This document shows positions 1 to 17,301 of a stretch of 64,000 nt of DNA, piece by piece. Both the position numbers and the translations under genes were made by a program. The first letter of the stretch is position 1. Each line of letters opens with the position of its first letter. The notes under the pieces were generated by a model. It saw only the letters and a program-made list of their open reading frames with translations, had not been told where the DNA came from and searched no databases. This stretch comes from Valencia hispanica (taxonomy: Eukaryota; Chordata; Actinopteri; Cyprinodontiformes; Valenciidae): NCBI GenBank assembly GCA_963556495.2, contig OY747704.1:39143001-39207000 (forward strand). The letters are read 5' to 3'.

Positions 1-618
1 ATTGCCTAATGCTTGGCCTAGAATGAAGCCTTAAACATGCTTTTAATCTGCATTATCTCCAAGCATTTCTATGTGCAGACCAAGAAAATTACAAATCTAT
101 CTCAGTACACTTAACAGCTATTGTCTAATCAGTCTTTGGAGCAATTCCTAGTCTTAAGCCTATATTGTAGAATTCATTTATAGGTTTAAACATTTTTAAA
201 GCCTTGTAGATCTTTTAGAAATGATTAGATTTTCTTCACTTAATGATCTACAACATTCATCCTATGCACAGTTGGTCTTTAGTCTAGCATTATTTATATA
301 AAAAGCAGCACAGAATGCTTTGTACTCTAAAGTGGGAATTTCTCCTCTCTTAAATAGTCATTCTAAGCTACTTAAGATCAATGCTTAGATATTCATGTTG
401 CATTGGGAGAAAGGTGTTTGAAGGCTGGATGACTCAATGCTTAACAAAAGAGAACGACTTTCTATCTATCCTTCAGGAAACATTTATTTGTAAAGAGAAA
501 CACATTTTGTTGCTGAAACCAGTTCTGTTTCTGCCATACAAAGTAGTAGAGTTTTAATAGTTTGTAATAAATTTGTTAGGCAGTATTTGTGTAACTTCTT
601 ATTACATAAAATAATAAA
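1..618. other. AT-rich intergenic sequence
   Basis: I see no gene, RNA or recognisable mobile element here. The sequence is AT-rich with scattered short stop-bounded frames. Confidence 0.6.
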
Positions 619-800
619 TTGGTAAATGACCTGTACTTGTACAGCACTTTATCTAGTCCAAACCCCAAAGCGCTTCACACTACATTCAGTAATTCACATG
701 CTGATGGTGGTAAGCTACATCTGTAGCCTCAGCTGCTCTGGGGCAGACTGACAGAAGTGAGGCTGACATACAATCGGAGCCAACAGGCATTTATTTTATT
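619..800 (-). repeat. SINE/LINE-tail-like interspersed repeat relic
   Basis: The segment opening with tggtaaatgacctgtac and continuing through 'agcgcttcacactac' resembles, in reverse complement, the 3' tail of the fish tRNA-derived SINE seen near 27.4-27.66 kb (which ends in gcgctatataag...ccatttacca). It is degenerate and its edges are approximate. Confidence 0.4.
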
Positions 801-937
801 TTTTTACATGTGTCCTGTCTCACAGTGTGGCACTCAGAACTGATGTCTGAGTACCAAGAAGAAGCCCAACAGATTTACAGATTCACAGGAGGGAGCATTA
901 TGGCTTTTGCTATAATATTTCACCTGAGATATATATA

Positions 938-2494
938 CAGTGGGGTAAAAAAGTATTTAGTCAACCACCAATTGTGCAACTTCTCCCACTTAAAAAGATC
1001 AGAGAGGCCTGTAATTTTCATCATAGGTATACCTCAACTATGAGAGACAAAATGGGAAAAAGAAAAATCCAGAAAATCACATGGTCTGATTTTTATTTTA
1101 TTTTTATTTTTTAAATAATTTATTAGCAAATACTGGTGGAAATAAGTATTTGGTCACCTACAAACAAGCAAGATTTCTGGCTCTCACAGTAACTTCTCCT
1201 GTAAGTGGCTACTCTGTCCTCCACTGGTTACCTGTATTAATGGGAACTGTTTGAACTTATCAGTACAAAAGACAGCTGTCCACAACCTCACACAATCACA
1301 CTCCAAACTCCTCTATGGCCAAGACCAAAGAGCTGTCAAAGGCAGCTTTGTGTGAAGAAATCAACTGTGGAAGCAATTATTAGAAAATGGAAGGCATAAA
1401 AGACCACTGATAATCTCCCTTGATTTAGGGCTCCAAAGATCTCAACCCATGGGGTCAAAATGATCACAAGAACAGTGAGCAAAAATCCCAGAACCACACT
1501 GGGGGACCTAGTGAATGAACTGCAGAGCTGGGACCAAAGTAACAAAGGCTACCATCAGCAACACACTACGCCACCACAGACTCAAATCCTGCAGTGCCAG
1601 ACGTGTCCCCCTGTTTAAGCCAGTACATGTCCAGGTCCGTCTGAAGTTTGCTAGAGAGCATTTGGATCATCCAGGAGAGGAGTGGGAGAAGGTCATATCG
1701 TCAGATGAAACCAAAATATAACTTTTTGGTAAAAACCCTACTTACCATCTTTGGAGGAGAAAGAATGCTGAGTTGCATCCAAAGAACACCATACCTACTG
1801 TGAAGCACAGGGGTGGAAACATCATGCTTTGGGGCTGTTTTTCTGCAAAGAGACCAGGACGACTGATGTGACATATAAAGGAAAGAATGAAAGGGGCCAT
1901 GTATCGTGAGATTTTTAGTGAAAACCTCCTTCCATCAGCAAGGGCATTGAAGATGAAATGTGGCTGGGTCTTTCAGCATGACAGTGATCCCAAACACATG
2001 GCCCGGGTAATGAAGGAGTGGCTTTGTAAGAAGCATTTCAATGTCCTGGAGTGGCCTAGCCAGTCTCCAGATCTCAACCCCATAGAAAATCTTTGGAGGG
2101 AGTTGAAAGTCCGTGTTGCCCAGCGATAGTCCCAAAACATCAATTCTCTGGAGAAGATCTGCATGGAGGAATGTGCCAAAATACCAGCAATAGTGTGTGA
2201 AAACCTTGTGAAGACTTACAGAAAACGCTTGACCTCTGTCATTGCCAACAAAGGGTATTTAACAAAGTATTGAGATAAACTTTGGTTATTGACCAAATAC
2301 ATATTTTCCACCATAATTTGCAAATAAATTATTTAAAAATCAGACCATGTGATTTTTCTAGATTTTTTTTTCATTTTGTCTCTCATCATAGGTACAATGG
2401 TGTACCTATGATGAAAATTACCGGCCTTTCTCATCTTTTTAAGTGGGATAACTTGCACAATTGGTGGCTGACTAAATACTTTCTTGCCCCACTG
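938..2494 (+). mobile_element. Tc1-like DNA transposon, full length, dead
   Basis: The element starts CAGTGGGG and ends CCCCACTG, flanked on both sides by TATA-rich sequence as expected for TA target insertion. Its terminal inverted repeats are long, about 225 bp each (about 938-1165 and 2270-2494), and mostly matching, including the inner blocks near 'aatcacatggtctgatttt' and 'aagtatttggtca'. Total length of 1557 bp is normal for Tc1. The transposase inside is broken (separate entry). It lies about 1 kb upstream of the nim1k promoter region. Confidence 0.9.
1315..2273 (+). pseudogene. Tc1-like transposase, inactivated
   Basis: This is the remnant of the DDE transposase of the surrounding element. 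An N-terminal reading begins MAKTKELSKAAL at 1315 and is soon interrupted by stops and frameshifts. Two longer open pieces survive. The first (1515-1721) ends in SSDETKI, which carries the first catalytic Asp. The second (1887-2129) carries QHDSDPKH and [15 protein letters not shown], which hold the second Asp and the Glu with the DD34E spacing of Tc1 transposases. The C-terminal end reads NKGYLTKY before a TGA at 2271-2273. All three catalytic positions survive but the reading frame does not, so no functional enzyme is expected. Confidence 0.85.
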
Positions 2495-3419
2495 TATATA
2501 TATCAGGGTTCAGTTAGTGACTGGTGAAATTAGTTATTATGCTATTATAAAACTGGTATGTTTAAAATTACTTAGAAATGTTATTAAACAATCAATTAAT
2601 CAAAATTAATCTTAGGTGCCATATATTTGTATTGTGCAATAAGAAATATAAGTTGACCGCTGAGTTGCATCTGAATTTAGATCAGTTCTATGTACATTGT
2701 TTGTCTGAAAAAACTTTATGTATTTAATTAGAAAATATTTCATAAAAATATGTGTATTACATAAGTCTGGTTCATTTTCACCTCCAATTTGTCTGTTCTC
2801 TTCTTACTCATGGGGCATCGTTAAAGCTTTGTTCTCTGAACAGCATACAATTATCACCTTCTTCCACGCTTATCCAACTATACCACCACACTGGCGAACA
2901 GACACAAAAAAGAAGCTGACAGTGAGCACTCTGCAATTGAAATGATTTTGCTTAGTCACACAGGTAGTTTTGAAGGCTTTCTTTCTGTTGTTACCAAATC
3001 TCGATTTGTTTACCCCAGTTGCCATAGCAACCTGAATCGATCAGTGAGCACTTAATTATGAATTACAGTACACATTATAATACATTCAAGTTGATAAAGA
3101 ACATGTACAGCTTTCAAGATGTGAATATTGACTTGTTTATGCAAAAATGTCTGTTGTAGATTCATTAATGTTTAAAACAAAAACAGATGGTAAACAGCAT
3201 TATCTGAAGTAGCTGGGTACATTAATTACCAAGATGAGGCAATTTGGGAAAAAGTCAGATACTGTTCATAAAACTACCTTAACATATAAGTAAACCGCTA
3301 AATGATGCTTTAAAGTACACACTACAAAAATTTCAAAGCTCCTAAAATATTTAAGCAACTGTATAGGCTTAAAGCACATGTTCAAATTTGTGCCTCTGTT
3401 TGTGTTTTTTGTTTTTTTC
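2495..3419. other. AT-rich intergenic sequence upstream of nim1k
   Basis: No gene is visible between the Tc1-like element and the putative nim1k promoter. A short stretch around 2995-3060 (ttgccatagcaacctg) contains an X-box-like palindrome, but I cannot assign it a function. Confidence 0.5.
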
Positions 3420-3775
3420 ACAGGTCGTCCTGGTTGTCACCCTGTGGCTGCACCCTGACACAATCACCTGTTCATTCTCACTCTTTCAACCTCTCACATC
3501 CTTCTCCTCCTCCTCACCTTGTGGCCTATTAATACGCCAGAGACAGAAAGGACTCTATTAAAAGCCCCTCCCCAAGAGAGCGGTGAGCATAAATCCGAAA
3601 ATACATGCTTTGGTGGATCTTCGGACACAGCTATTAGTAAGGGAAAGTGAGAGATTGATAGAGAAGATTTTATACAGTGCAACAGCATAACAGCTTTAAG
3701 CCTCCAGTGACAAGCTGACCACATTATTTTGTGGCTAGCTTCAGCTGCAGCTTAATTTGGACATTTGGATACAAC
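3420..3775 (+). promoter_or_regulatory. nim1k: Putative nim1k promoter and start of 5' leader
   Basis: The segment is pyrimidine- and GC-richer than its surroundings and includes a TATA-like CTATTAAAAG at 3555-3564 next to a GC-box-like cccctcccc. Transcription starting about 25-35 bases downstream would yield a leader exon ending at the strong donor GAAG|GTAAGT at 3919/3920. The assignment rests on position and motif content only; no transcript evidence is available here. Confidence 0.4.
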
Positions 3776-4233
3776 ATGGGCTTTTAGATGGAAATATGTG
3801 TTGAAATATTGACCTGTAATATAGAAAGAAGCTGGAAATATTTCTTCTTGACTGAAGTGCCTTTACAACAATCACAAATATGAAAGGATTTATCTTGGAA
3901 ATGGCTCACCCACCTGAAGGTAAGTCTCTTCTTTTGTATATATAGTTAAATATCAACTTCTATTCTGTCTATGGTACATTTGAAGTATATTCTGATCGGA
4001 TAATAGCTATTTAGAGGGTACATGCATGACATTTCCCTTTTATTTAACATCTCATTACATAAATCTTTATAAGATTTTTATTTTTATATTATAACAAAAT
4101 CACTAAGTATAATTAGTTAAAGCCACGTATTATTATTCTGTGCCTATTTCAGATTTAGATTCATTACACACAGAGGGATTTCTTTCTACCGTTTTTATAT
4201 ATGTTACTTTGATGTTTATGGCTTACAACCCGC

Positions 4234-4362
4234 TGTGATGGACTGGCGACCTGTCCAGGGTGTACCCTGCCCAATGGTTGCTGGAGATAGGCACCATCTC
4301 CCCTGCAACCCTGCATTGGATAGACGGTATAGATAATGGATGGATGGATGGATAATGGATGG
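4234..4362 (+). repeat. LINE/SINE 3'-tail repeat ending in (GGAT)n
   Basis: This short copy of a very common fish repeat reads 'gatggactggcgacctgtcc', 'gctggagataggcacc' and ends in tandem ggat units, the typical 3' end of RTE/Rex-type retroelements or SINEs sharing that tail. It lies in nim1k intron 1. A related copy lies at 47575-47680. Confidence 0.6.
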
Positions 4363-4806
4363 CCTACGTGCCAAAATTACTTACAAACTCTTAGCTACGT
4401 TTATCTACGTTTATTTTTTTGCTACCACAATTTTCCCTTTCCATTTCAACTTTCAATCATATACTTGGATGCAGCTCTCTGGCAATAGTCAGCTTAATTA
4501 GCAATGGGTTTTTATGGCTTACCCTCTTTTATGGAGTATGTCAATTGCAACTATCAAGTCTGCAGTCTTTCCCGTTATTGTTTAAGGCTTAACATAATAT
4601 TTCTGCCTTTAAAAATAATTTTTATGGGTTTATTTATTCTTTTTATTTTCTGAGAATCTCAATGTTTATTAGGTGTAAGTGATGGTCATTAAAATTAATA
4701 GATGGAAATGTTTTAAATTTATATTACGCTGGGTGCATTGGATCTACATGATTTTCAAATTTTGAATTGAGATGTAATTACCTTTTTGAGACATTATTCT
4801 AATTTG

Positions 4807-4808
<2 letters not shown>

Positions 4809-4886
<78 letters not shown>
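4809..4886. repeat. (AT)n microsatellite
   Basis: An uninterrupted TA dinucleotide tract of about 78 bp in nim1k intron 1. It is likely to be length-polymorphic and self-complementary. Confidence 0.95.
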
Positions 4887-4889
<3 letters not shown>

Positions 4890-5080
4890 CACATAGTGGT
4901 GTGATGATAATAGAGCTATCTTCAAGTAAATTTAAACTCTGAAACATACTGTAGGAATGAAAGAAATGTAATCGGAAGTAGGAAATGTAGAAAATTATGA
5001 TTTTTTTACATACTGCATCCTGTTTTACATTGCTCCTAGCTATGGCCTAAGCTTACTCCACCCTGAGCGTCCCACGCAGG

Positions 5081-9509
<4,429 letters not shown>

Positions 9510-11289
9510 CTAAATTGTTATGCTTCGCTATGGAAGTTCAATGATTACATTAGCAAAGCTTATGAGTCCAGTAGTATGAATTAAAGTAATTATACTAAAA
9601 CTTCACTCAGCTGCTGAAACTTGATATTTAATACTTAGTATCTTTTCTTTTTCCTGTAAATCTAGTCTCTGTGAGAAGGAAAGTTTAAAATTATATATTT
9701 TTTCTTCTAAAATTAAATTCTTATCAGATTTACCATGGTATGGAATGTACAATATTAAAGTCAACATAATAGTTAGATTGCTAATAATTTAATTTGGGTC
9801 CTATAGACAATATACTTCTAGCTAGTTATATGCTTCTTTGTTGGAATTATTCCTAACCTCAGAGGCACCAATATAAGCAAAAACAGGCTAAAAAGGGTTA
9901 AAAATCAGTGACATGGAAACAAAAACATGCATTCAGTACATTAAATGTGGTATATCTGATGTTTAATTGCACCTTTCTCCAATGCCTTAGTTTTCATTGT
10001 TTTGAAATCACACTGATTTCAATAAGGATACAAGTGGAAGGTTCACATATGTGATGTATCTCTATGAGATGTTCCAAATCTTTACCTCACTGACCTCAAT
10101 ATGTTGCTTTTTGACTTAAAAATAAGGTCAGCATATTAAAATAAGATTTCATTACATGTATAATAACTTACAGAACATTAAGTAATGTGGTAAAACATCA
10201 CTTTAAGGTTTTATGTCTGAGACAAATTATCTCAGAATATCAAATCATGCAATGCCATTTCAATGCTTATGTGCTGATTGAAATAAATGTCAAATGAAAA
10301 CTAAACTGCTTCTGTTTATTGAAGAATTAATGCTTAATTATTTAATGATTAGAATAAAAAAATCAGTTTACATTTGAGTGAGTTTCATGTTGTTGAAGAG
10401 CTTTTATTACTCTTGAACCCTAGAAAACAATTGGTTTAGTTCACATTACTATAGTAATAATTTATGTATATTTTATAGCTTTTTTTATTGACAGATAATT
10501 CAGTTTTATGTGTAACCTTGGTTTTTAATTAGTCTAATGTGTAACGATGCAATATATACACACACATCTATACGTACATAGTTACAGAGCTAAAGACAGA
10601 ATTGTTATTATTCAGGTTCAGTTTGTTCAAGAACTTTCAATAGTTGAAATTTTTAACAAAAAGTACACAAACAGTGTATTAGCTGCCATCACATCATTAT
10701 TATTATTATTATTATAAAGGGATTTTTAAGACCATTGTTCTAAATCTCAGAATTTGTTAATCAGCAAAATATTGCTTTAAATAATGAAAAGAAAGAAAAA
10801 ATTGACTAAATTGCTCAAATGTTTCCTAATGTGTATTTATAGCGTTTTCTTTATATTTTGTCCTGCAGACAGTTCTTAATGTAACTTAATATGATTTATC
10901 AACAAGAATAGGTTATAGGTAAAAAATAACATTCTCTCTTACTACTGGTAAATAGGTTGTGGATCAGCTCCCATAACGATAAGTTACATTCACCTGCATT
11001 TTGAAATACTCTTTCATTAGAAAATTGATTTATAATTTTAAAGTAAAGTAAAATATAGATTTACTAGTTTAGATGCTAAAAAATGATAACATTTTACACT
11101 AATATATGAATATACAAAAAAATACCATTTATTACAAAATAAATATTACAATATTAAATATGTGATATATAATTTATTTTTAGAAGTAACTTTATTTGTG
11201 ACATTTTTTTAAGTTTGTGTAATACGCTTCCGACTTCACAGAAACATCAAAATAGGTCAGTAGTACAAACTAGCATTTTACTACGTTTC
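9510..11289. other. nim1k 3' UTR and AT-rich intergenic gap
   Basis: The 3' UTR follows the nim1k stop. A good AATAAA lies at 10282-10287, giving a 3' UTR of about 0.8 kb if used. The remaining 1 kb up to the creb3l3 promoter is AT-rich with a short ATT run near 10697 and no visible gene. Confidence 0.5.
10282..10287 (+). terminator. nim1k: Candidate nim1k polyadenylation signal
   Basis: AATAAA downstream of the nim1k stop, followed within 30 bases by a T-rich segment. Earlier ATTAAA-like variants exist near 9580 and 9755, so the actual cleavage site is uncertain. Confidence 0.35.
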
Positions 11290-11497
11290 CCATAAACACC
11301 CGGAAAATCCACGTAACGAATTCGTTTCCGCCTTTGCGTGATGACGCGTTTTTTGCCTTGTTGGAAGGTGGTTTTTCGAGGAAGCTCTCTGACTGTAGAC
11401 TGTAGACGTTAGGAGAAGAAAAAAAAAGCTGAGTAGAGAAACCAAAAGGCATTCGAACGGGCTCGTTTAAGTTGGTATCATCTTCTGTTATCAAACG
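11290..11497 (+). promoter_or_regulatory. creb3l3: Putative creb3l3 promoter and non-coding first exon
   Basis: Composition changes abruptly from AT-rich to CpG-containing sequence (cacgtaacg, atgacgcg, which resembles a CRE/UPRE half-site). A purine-rich leader follows and ends at a good donor, ACG|GTAAGA, at 11497/11498. The first coding exon begins 2.3 kb downstream with the ATG directly after its acceptor, so a separate non-coding first exon is required and this is the best candidate. No transcript supports it here. Confidence 0.4.
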
Positions 11498-12520
11498 GTA
11501 AGAAAAATGTGCTTCTTTTGCCACCAATTGTGGGATGTTTATCAGTGTTATTGATATTTAAAGAGGAACCACGCCTTTAAAACTGAGTAGAGCTAAGTCA
11601 GAATGGGCCGAAGATATTTCCTACGCTGTGCTGTTTGCTGGAATAACGCAGCTTCGATTGCATTGCATTTTCAATCATAATTATGCTTTATCTGCTTAAA
11701 CTGCTCCCTATTTCTGTTTTAATCCTTTAACATGACAACATATATCCCAATGCATTACTACTGTTTAAAACCATAGCAAATACACTCTTAATCGAGTGTA
11801 AACTCAGTTTTTGTTTTAACATTTGAACCGCCTTTCTTTAAAAACCCATTTGTTGTGCATCTTATTTGTTTTGACACTTCATAGTGTATCAGATCCTGTG
11901 ACAGGGGAATGAGGGGCGGGGCACGTTAGCAGATGAGGTCATGCTGAAATGTTTGAGATGATGCAACACTAGACGGTTTACAAACATAGCCAACTGTATA
12001 TTTTGTTAGCCACTTTAGAAAAGAAAATCGATTTAGTTTTAGCTAATTTAACTAAAATGGTTCCTTCTGACCTGAGAAAATAGGCTTCAACCTATGCCTG
12101 CAGCCCCCACGTGGAGTCAAATGCAGCATACTGTGAAAGAGACAATCCAGTGAACGGTCCCCTTTGTTCTGACGCATTGTTGTAATCTTTGGTTATTGTG
12201 ATAGCAAAACGTCACCTAAACGTTATCCTCTAATGCGCATTAATACATTTATGTACACACACATTTATGCAGTAGGCTATGCAGTAAAAATACTTAATTA
12301 TGACACAATTATGTTTGAAAAGCGTGAACTGCCATGTGGCAGGTGCTGCGCAACTATAGTGAGATGCTGCCCAACATTGTTTTGATTTGGCTGAACTTTA
12401 ACACATATCATGTACTCCATTGGCGTTTTTTATTATTATTTTTTTTTTTAAACAATCAAAACATTAAGTCATTTTTACAGTCAGTGTGTGAGTAAAGGTT
12501 GATGTGTTCATGCTGGCTTT
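11498..12520 (+). other. creb3l3: creb3l3 intron 1, 5' part
   Basis: AT-rich intronic sequence without a recognisable repeat or gene, preceding the transposon that occupies the 3' half of the intron. Confidence 0.5.
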
Positions 12521-12524
12521 CTGT

Positions 12525-13641
12525 GCAATGTAAGGCCTTTGAACAATATCGATACCCTTTAAATATATCTTAATATTATGTCCTATTACCACCACAGACC
12601 TTGATGAATTTTATGAAGATTGTATGTGATAAACCAACCCAGCTAGGAAGTGGGAAAAACAACGATATAAGATTTTTGAACTCTTCAAAATACTTGTGTA
12701 AAATCACATCTTGTTGCTAATACAGCTGCGAGTCTCCATGAGCTTTGTACATTGTCAGACTGAAGCATGCAACTCTAAAGAGCATTTAAGTCGTGCCGCC
12801 AGTTCTCAATTTGATTTTGGGTAGTTCTGGATGTGTGTTTTATATTACTGTTTTGCTAAGAAGTGGCTCAGCCTCAGGTTTTGTGCAGTCTCTAATAGGG
12901 TTTTCCATGTATATAGTTCCACCTATCTTCAAATTAAGTCTGACCGGCTTCCCTGTTCCTGTATCCCCACAGCATGATGCTGCCGCCACCACCATATATC
13001 ATCGTGAGGCTGGTGTTATCAAGGTGCTATCTGCCATGCATAGAATCATATGTGTGTGTTGCATGTAGGCCAAAAAGTTTTGCAATGTTGCCACTGGCAA
13101 ATTGGCTGCTTCTTTGATTAATGTTTGACTTGTTGGTTTAGAGGGATGACCATATATTAGTAGGTTTGTAGTTTTGCAATATTCTTTCCACTTTTATAGG
13201 ATGCTTGAACTGTGTTGTGATGGGCCAAGCTTAGGATATTGTTTTATAACCCAACACTGGCTTAAACTTAGAACAGCTTTAACCCTGACCTGTTTCTTGG
13301 TCTTTATGATCCTGGTTGTTTAATAATGTTCTCTAACAAGCATCTCAGGCCTTCACAGAGCAGCTGTACTTATGCTGAGATTGAATTTCTGAATGCGATT
13401 AGTTGCTATGGATTTTGTTCGAGACTATTGCATTAAATGCATAGTCATACAAAAATGTATGTACGCTTGTAGATACGCTTTTGAAAACAAAGTTGTTGTT
13501 TTTTACAATCCATCAAACAATTACATGCGTCTTTGTGTTAAACTATCACATCAAATCCTAAATAAAAGAAATGAAAGCGTGTGGCTGTAATGTGACAAAA
13601 GGTGAAACAGTTTAATTGCGTTGAAGACTTTCGCAAGAAAC
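12525..13641 (-). mobile_element. Decayed Tc1-like DNA transposon in creb3l3 intron 1
   Basis: The left end (ctttgaacaatatcgataccc) and the right end (gaagactttcgcaagaaac) resemble degenerate inverted termini of the common fish Tc1-like family ending in 'ttgcaaaagtattc'. Internal blocks include ccccacagcatgatgctgcc, the reverse complement of the Tc1 transposase GGGSIMLWG coding region, and 'ttcacagagcagctgtact'. No transposase frame survives. The element ends about 158 bp before the first creb3l3 coding exon. Confidence 0.65.
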
Positions 13642-13798
13642 TATTTGTGAAAACAGTTGTTTCTCTTAGTTGAACGTAGCCCTCATTATTACAAGTGAAA
13701 ATTCTTCGGCACAAACCAAACTTTCATAACATTTGATCTTTGATGACATGATAAAAAATATATTATTTAATGGCCAGTTTACTGATGCTCTGCCACAG

Positions 13799-16700
13799 AT
13801 GTCAGTCACTGAGGATTTTCCAGACATGGATGGAGCAGACCTCTTCGGTCTGTTGTTCCAGGATGGCAACAATGGATGCACTGAGCCCTTCTTTCAGGAT
13901 GAGAATGGGCTTATTGAATCCTGGCTGTCTGAGCAAGAAGTAAGACTTTATGCACAAAACACCAACCGATTTCTTCCACAGGCGGCTATCCAAGGCAATA
14001 TCTTTATGTTCAATTATAACAGAGTTTAACTGATTATTTTCCTCTTTAGATGCTGACAGGTATGGATACTGAAGATTTCCTGTCCAGCTTGTTAGATGGA
14101 GATGACAACATGGAGGCCTTCTGTCCGTCTCATTCCCCACTGGGGAGCGACAGCGGCATTTCTGACGACAGCAGCACGGGGGCTGGAAACAACAATGCTC
14201 TGGGAAGCCCTCATGGCAGTGAAAGTGACATAGTGCCCAGTCCCAGCTATTCTCACCCCAGCCCCGTGCACTCTGATCCTGCCCTTACCTCAGAGGAGCT
14301 GCAAGCAGAGAACCCCGAGGCCTTGTCGGTCCATGCAGATCACTGCTACTCTCTGCTGCAGAGCGGAGTCAGAGACATGGACGTGCTGGAGAGTGTCAGG
14401 GCGGAGAAACCAGATACAGATGTCTTCATTGATCTAGGTAAAAAACGAAACAAAAAAACAATAGGATCTTGCCATACAGATGACATTTATTTAAAATAAA
14501 ATGACTCCCTTGATGTGACAGATGACCTGGTGAGTGATGCTATGGAGGAGGACTTTGCCACCGAGCTGCCTTGTACTTTGGCCATAGAGAACTCTGCACA
14601 GGATTTAGCCCAGTCTACCAAAGCAGACCAGGTTAGTTTTTCCTGCTTACTTGTATTTAGTCCAATACAAGTATAGTTAATATAACTTTATTTAAAAAGG
14701 TATTGTCTGTTAGATTGGCACTGATACAAAAGTGTTTCGTGTTTGGTTAAACAAACAATTTTTTCCATCTAGTTCCAGTTTAAAGAGATTGTTCTCACTG
14801 AGGAGGAGAAGCGGCTTTTGGCAAAAGAAGGAGCAAGCATTCCTGAACACATGCCTCTCACTAAGGTAATTGTGAGCATCCGTCTGCATATAATTGTACC
14901 CTAAAAATGTTTAATTCGAATACAGTAAAGTATTTATGTTTATGTTTGACCACATGTGGATTTCCTTTAATATGTCCTTCAATTATAGTTTATTTTATTT
15001 ACCCTCTAAGAAGTGACCGTTGTTTTTGTTTTTTTTGTGGTGCAGCTGTTAAAGGCACACTGTCTGCTGCTGTCATGTCAGCATTCCTCTGAAAGCCATA
15101 TTTACTTTAACAGGCAGAGGAGCGGACATTGAAGAGGATCAGGAGGAAGATCCGCAATAAGCAGTCTGCTCAGGAGAGCCGCAAGAAGAAGAAGGTGTAT
15201 GTTGATGGACTGGAAAACAGGTGAGGTACAAAGACAGTTTACCAAATTGGGGGGGGGGCAGGCATTCGATTCTAATAGGGGCTACAAGTACAGGGTTCCA
15301 GAGCGTAGTCATTTTGGTAGCACAAAAATTTGAGAGTGCTACAGTTTCTTTCTTTTAGTGGAACAATTCTTTTACGTCTTTTCCCTAAGGAAGGATATTG
15401 ATGTTTCTCTGTCGGGACAACATGTAAACAGAAAGGACCATTCCCAGGTCAAATTCTCTGCCTCCACCTGCTTTCAACTGTCGCAAAGTCAGTTACCATT
15501 TAGTCTGTTTTCACAGTCTTCCGAAAGGTTTTATACTTGTTACCAGCTGTCAGATTAGTTAAAAATATTTGCATGTTTAGTCTGCTTTTAATTGCCATAG
15601 CTGCTTAAAATGTTGATATTGACGTTTTTTTGGGCTAAAGCAGTCTGACAAATGCTTGCATTCCTTCAAACCCTTAAAATAAACTGATTAAATGCATGCC
15701 CTGATATTCAAATATCTCATTAAAATAGCTTACAGGATATTCTCTGCTAGTAAAAATACAACTGTGCAGCCACCCATACCCTTGGCAGATATAGATTTAA
15801 AATGCTGATTCGGTTCAGAGGTTGGTTTCTGATTGGAAAAGACATATTCCAAAAGATAAGATGATTTTCAAGGGGTATTATTCAAGCGGGGCTGCAAATA
15901 GTTAGTCTGGAGCCCTGAAGTCCATGCACTTGTTCTATGTGTTTTACACCCTGTAGTTTTTCCCACTAATTTAAAAGACACTGGAAATTTCTTGCCTGCT
16001 TTTAGTAACTTGGCATTCAATGCAGGATTTTTTTTGTCTTTGTTTAACAGTGCATGATTAAAATAATCTACTTAATTTGTCAAAGACTTAGAAAATTAAA
16101 ATATTAAATGTTTAATTATCATTATGATAATTTAAGCATTAATTACTGGTTTGTCCTCTTATAATTGAGTTGTCATCCAGGAATTTATTGCACCACTTCC
16201 AATATTAATACAAAATTAAAATCACACTAATATAAGACCTTGTTGAAGAGCTGATAAAATTGTATCTGCACAGTGTTAGTACAAACATAATATCCCTAAT
16301 TGCTAAAGGACTTTCTTCCACAGGGTTGCCGTCTGCACTGCACACAACCTGGAACTTCAGAAGAAAGTCCAGTTGCTTCAGAAACAGAACATGTAAGAAG
16401 TCTTGGACATTCCTCCTTTGTTTATTTTTTAATGACAAGCTTCATTACTCTAAATGTGTCCTTCTTGCTTCTTATAGGTCCCTCATTGAGCAGCTAAGGA
16501 AACTTCAGGCTATAGTGAAGATATCTACATTGAAGGCCAGCACAACCAGCACTTGTGTTATGGTACATTTGTCTGCTAACGCATTTTATTTTTTAAATCT
16601 TTGTTATTCGTAGGTTTTTCAAATGTTGCTGTGTTCTTTCTCACTTTGTTTGACTTTGTCTCCTTCAGGTGTTCCTGCTCTCTTTCTGCCTGATCATCTT

Positions 16701-17301
16701 TCCGTCTGTTAATCCATTTGGTGGAAACACTGTAAAGAAGGAGTCCTACACACCTTCATCCGGTGAGTTGCGCCAAGTCTACTTTTTGTTTTATCGAGTC
16801 CGGAGTGAATTTATTGCTTCTATTGTATAACCAAAATATAATTTGCTTTCGCTGATGGTGCTTATCTTTGAAAAACGTTGTTTGCTCACTATTGCAGTAA
16901 TTTCCCGGACATTGCGCTCAGTGCCATCAGAAAACACTGATCCTATATTCTACCTGGAGACTGAGGACGAGCCACTCGTTTTGGTGTCAGAGGTGGTGGA
17001 GAACACCAAAGCCATCTTCTCAGGCGGTCAGAAGAACCACACCCCCGACTACCAGAGGGTGGAACAATCTGACTCTGAGACAGGTGTCAACAGCAACTCC
17101 TCAGCAGACTTCCCCAGTCCCGCTCAAGCGGCAGAGATGCAGCCGGGGTCGCCTGGTGGTGTGGGTCCTTTAAAGGAAGGGTCCATGGACCCTGTGGTGG
17201 CGAACGCTGTGGCATTCGACGTCCCCGGATCTAAGGAAAACTGGATTGACCGAAGCCCCCCGTCTGTCATTTTACAGCAGCACCGCTCTGATGAGATGTA
17301 G
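13799..17301 (+). CDS. creb3l3: CREB3-like 3 (CREB-H) ER-membrane bZIP transcription factor
   Basis: Coding exons: 13799-13939, 14050-14437, 14522-14631, 14773-14865, 15114-15220, 16324-16392, 16478-16562, 16669-16762 and 16898-17301; all introns GT-AG, 496 residues plus TAG. The ATG sits directly after the acceptor AG. In order: acidic N-terminal activation region with GSDSGISDD; the ILTEEEK-type CREB3 motif [14 protein letters not shown] (about 219-232); basic region [14 protein letters not shown] (258-271); leucine zipper from L277; one membrane segment, [16 protein letters not shown] (about 328-348); RTLR at 366-369, matching the site-1-protease RxL pattern; and a lumenal tail ending SDEM. 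Family role: held in the ER, cleaved in the Golgi by S1P/S2P, after which the N-terminal half activates lipid and acute-phase genes. The overall order fits CREB3L3 best; CREB3L4 is the main alternative. Human CREB3L3 has 461 residues. Confidence 0.88.
15221..16323 (+). other. creb3l3: creb3l3 intron 5
   Basis: The 1.1-kb intron between the basic region and the zipper exons contains a short G run near 15250 and otherwise AT-rich sequence. No nested feature is recognised. Confidence 0.6.

Noticed and set aside
13733..13798. In-frame ATG upstream of the chosen creb3l3 start (MIFDDMIKN...)
   Set aside because: It lies before the acceptor AG at 13797-13798 and so is intronic; the ATG at 13799 opens the exon.
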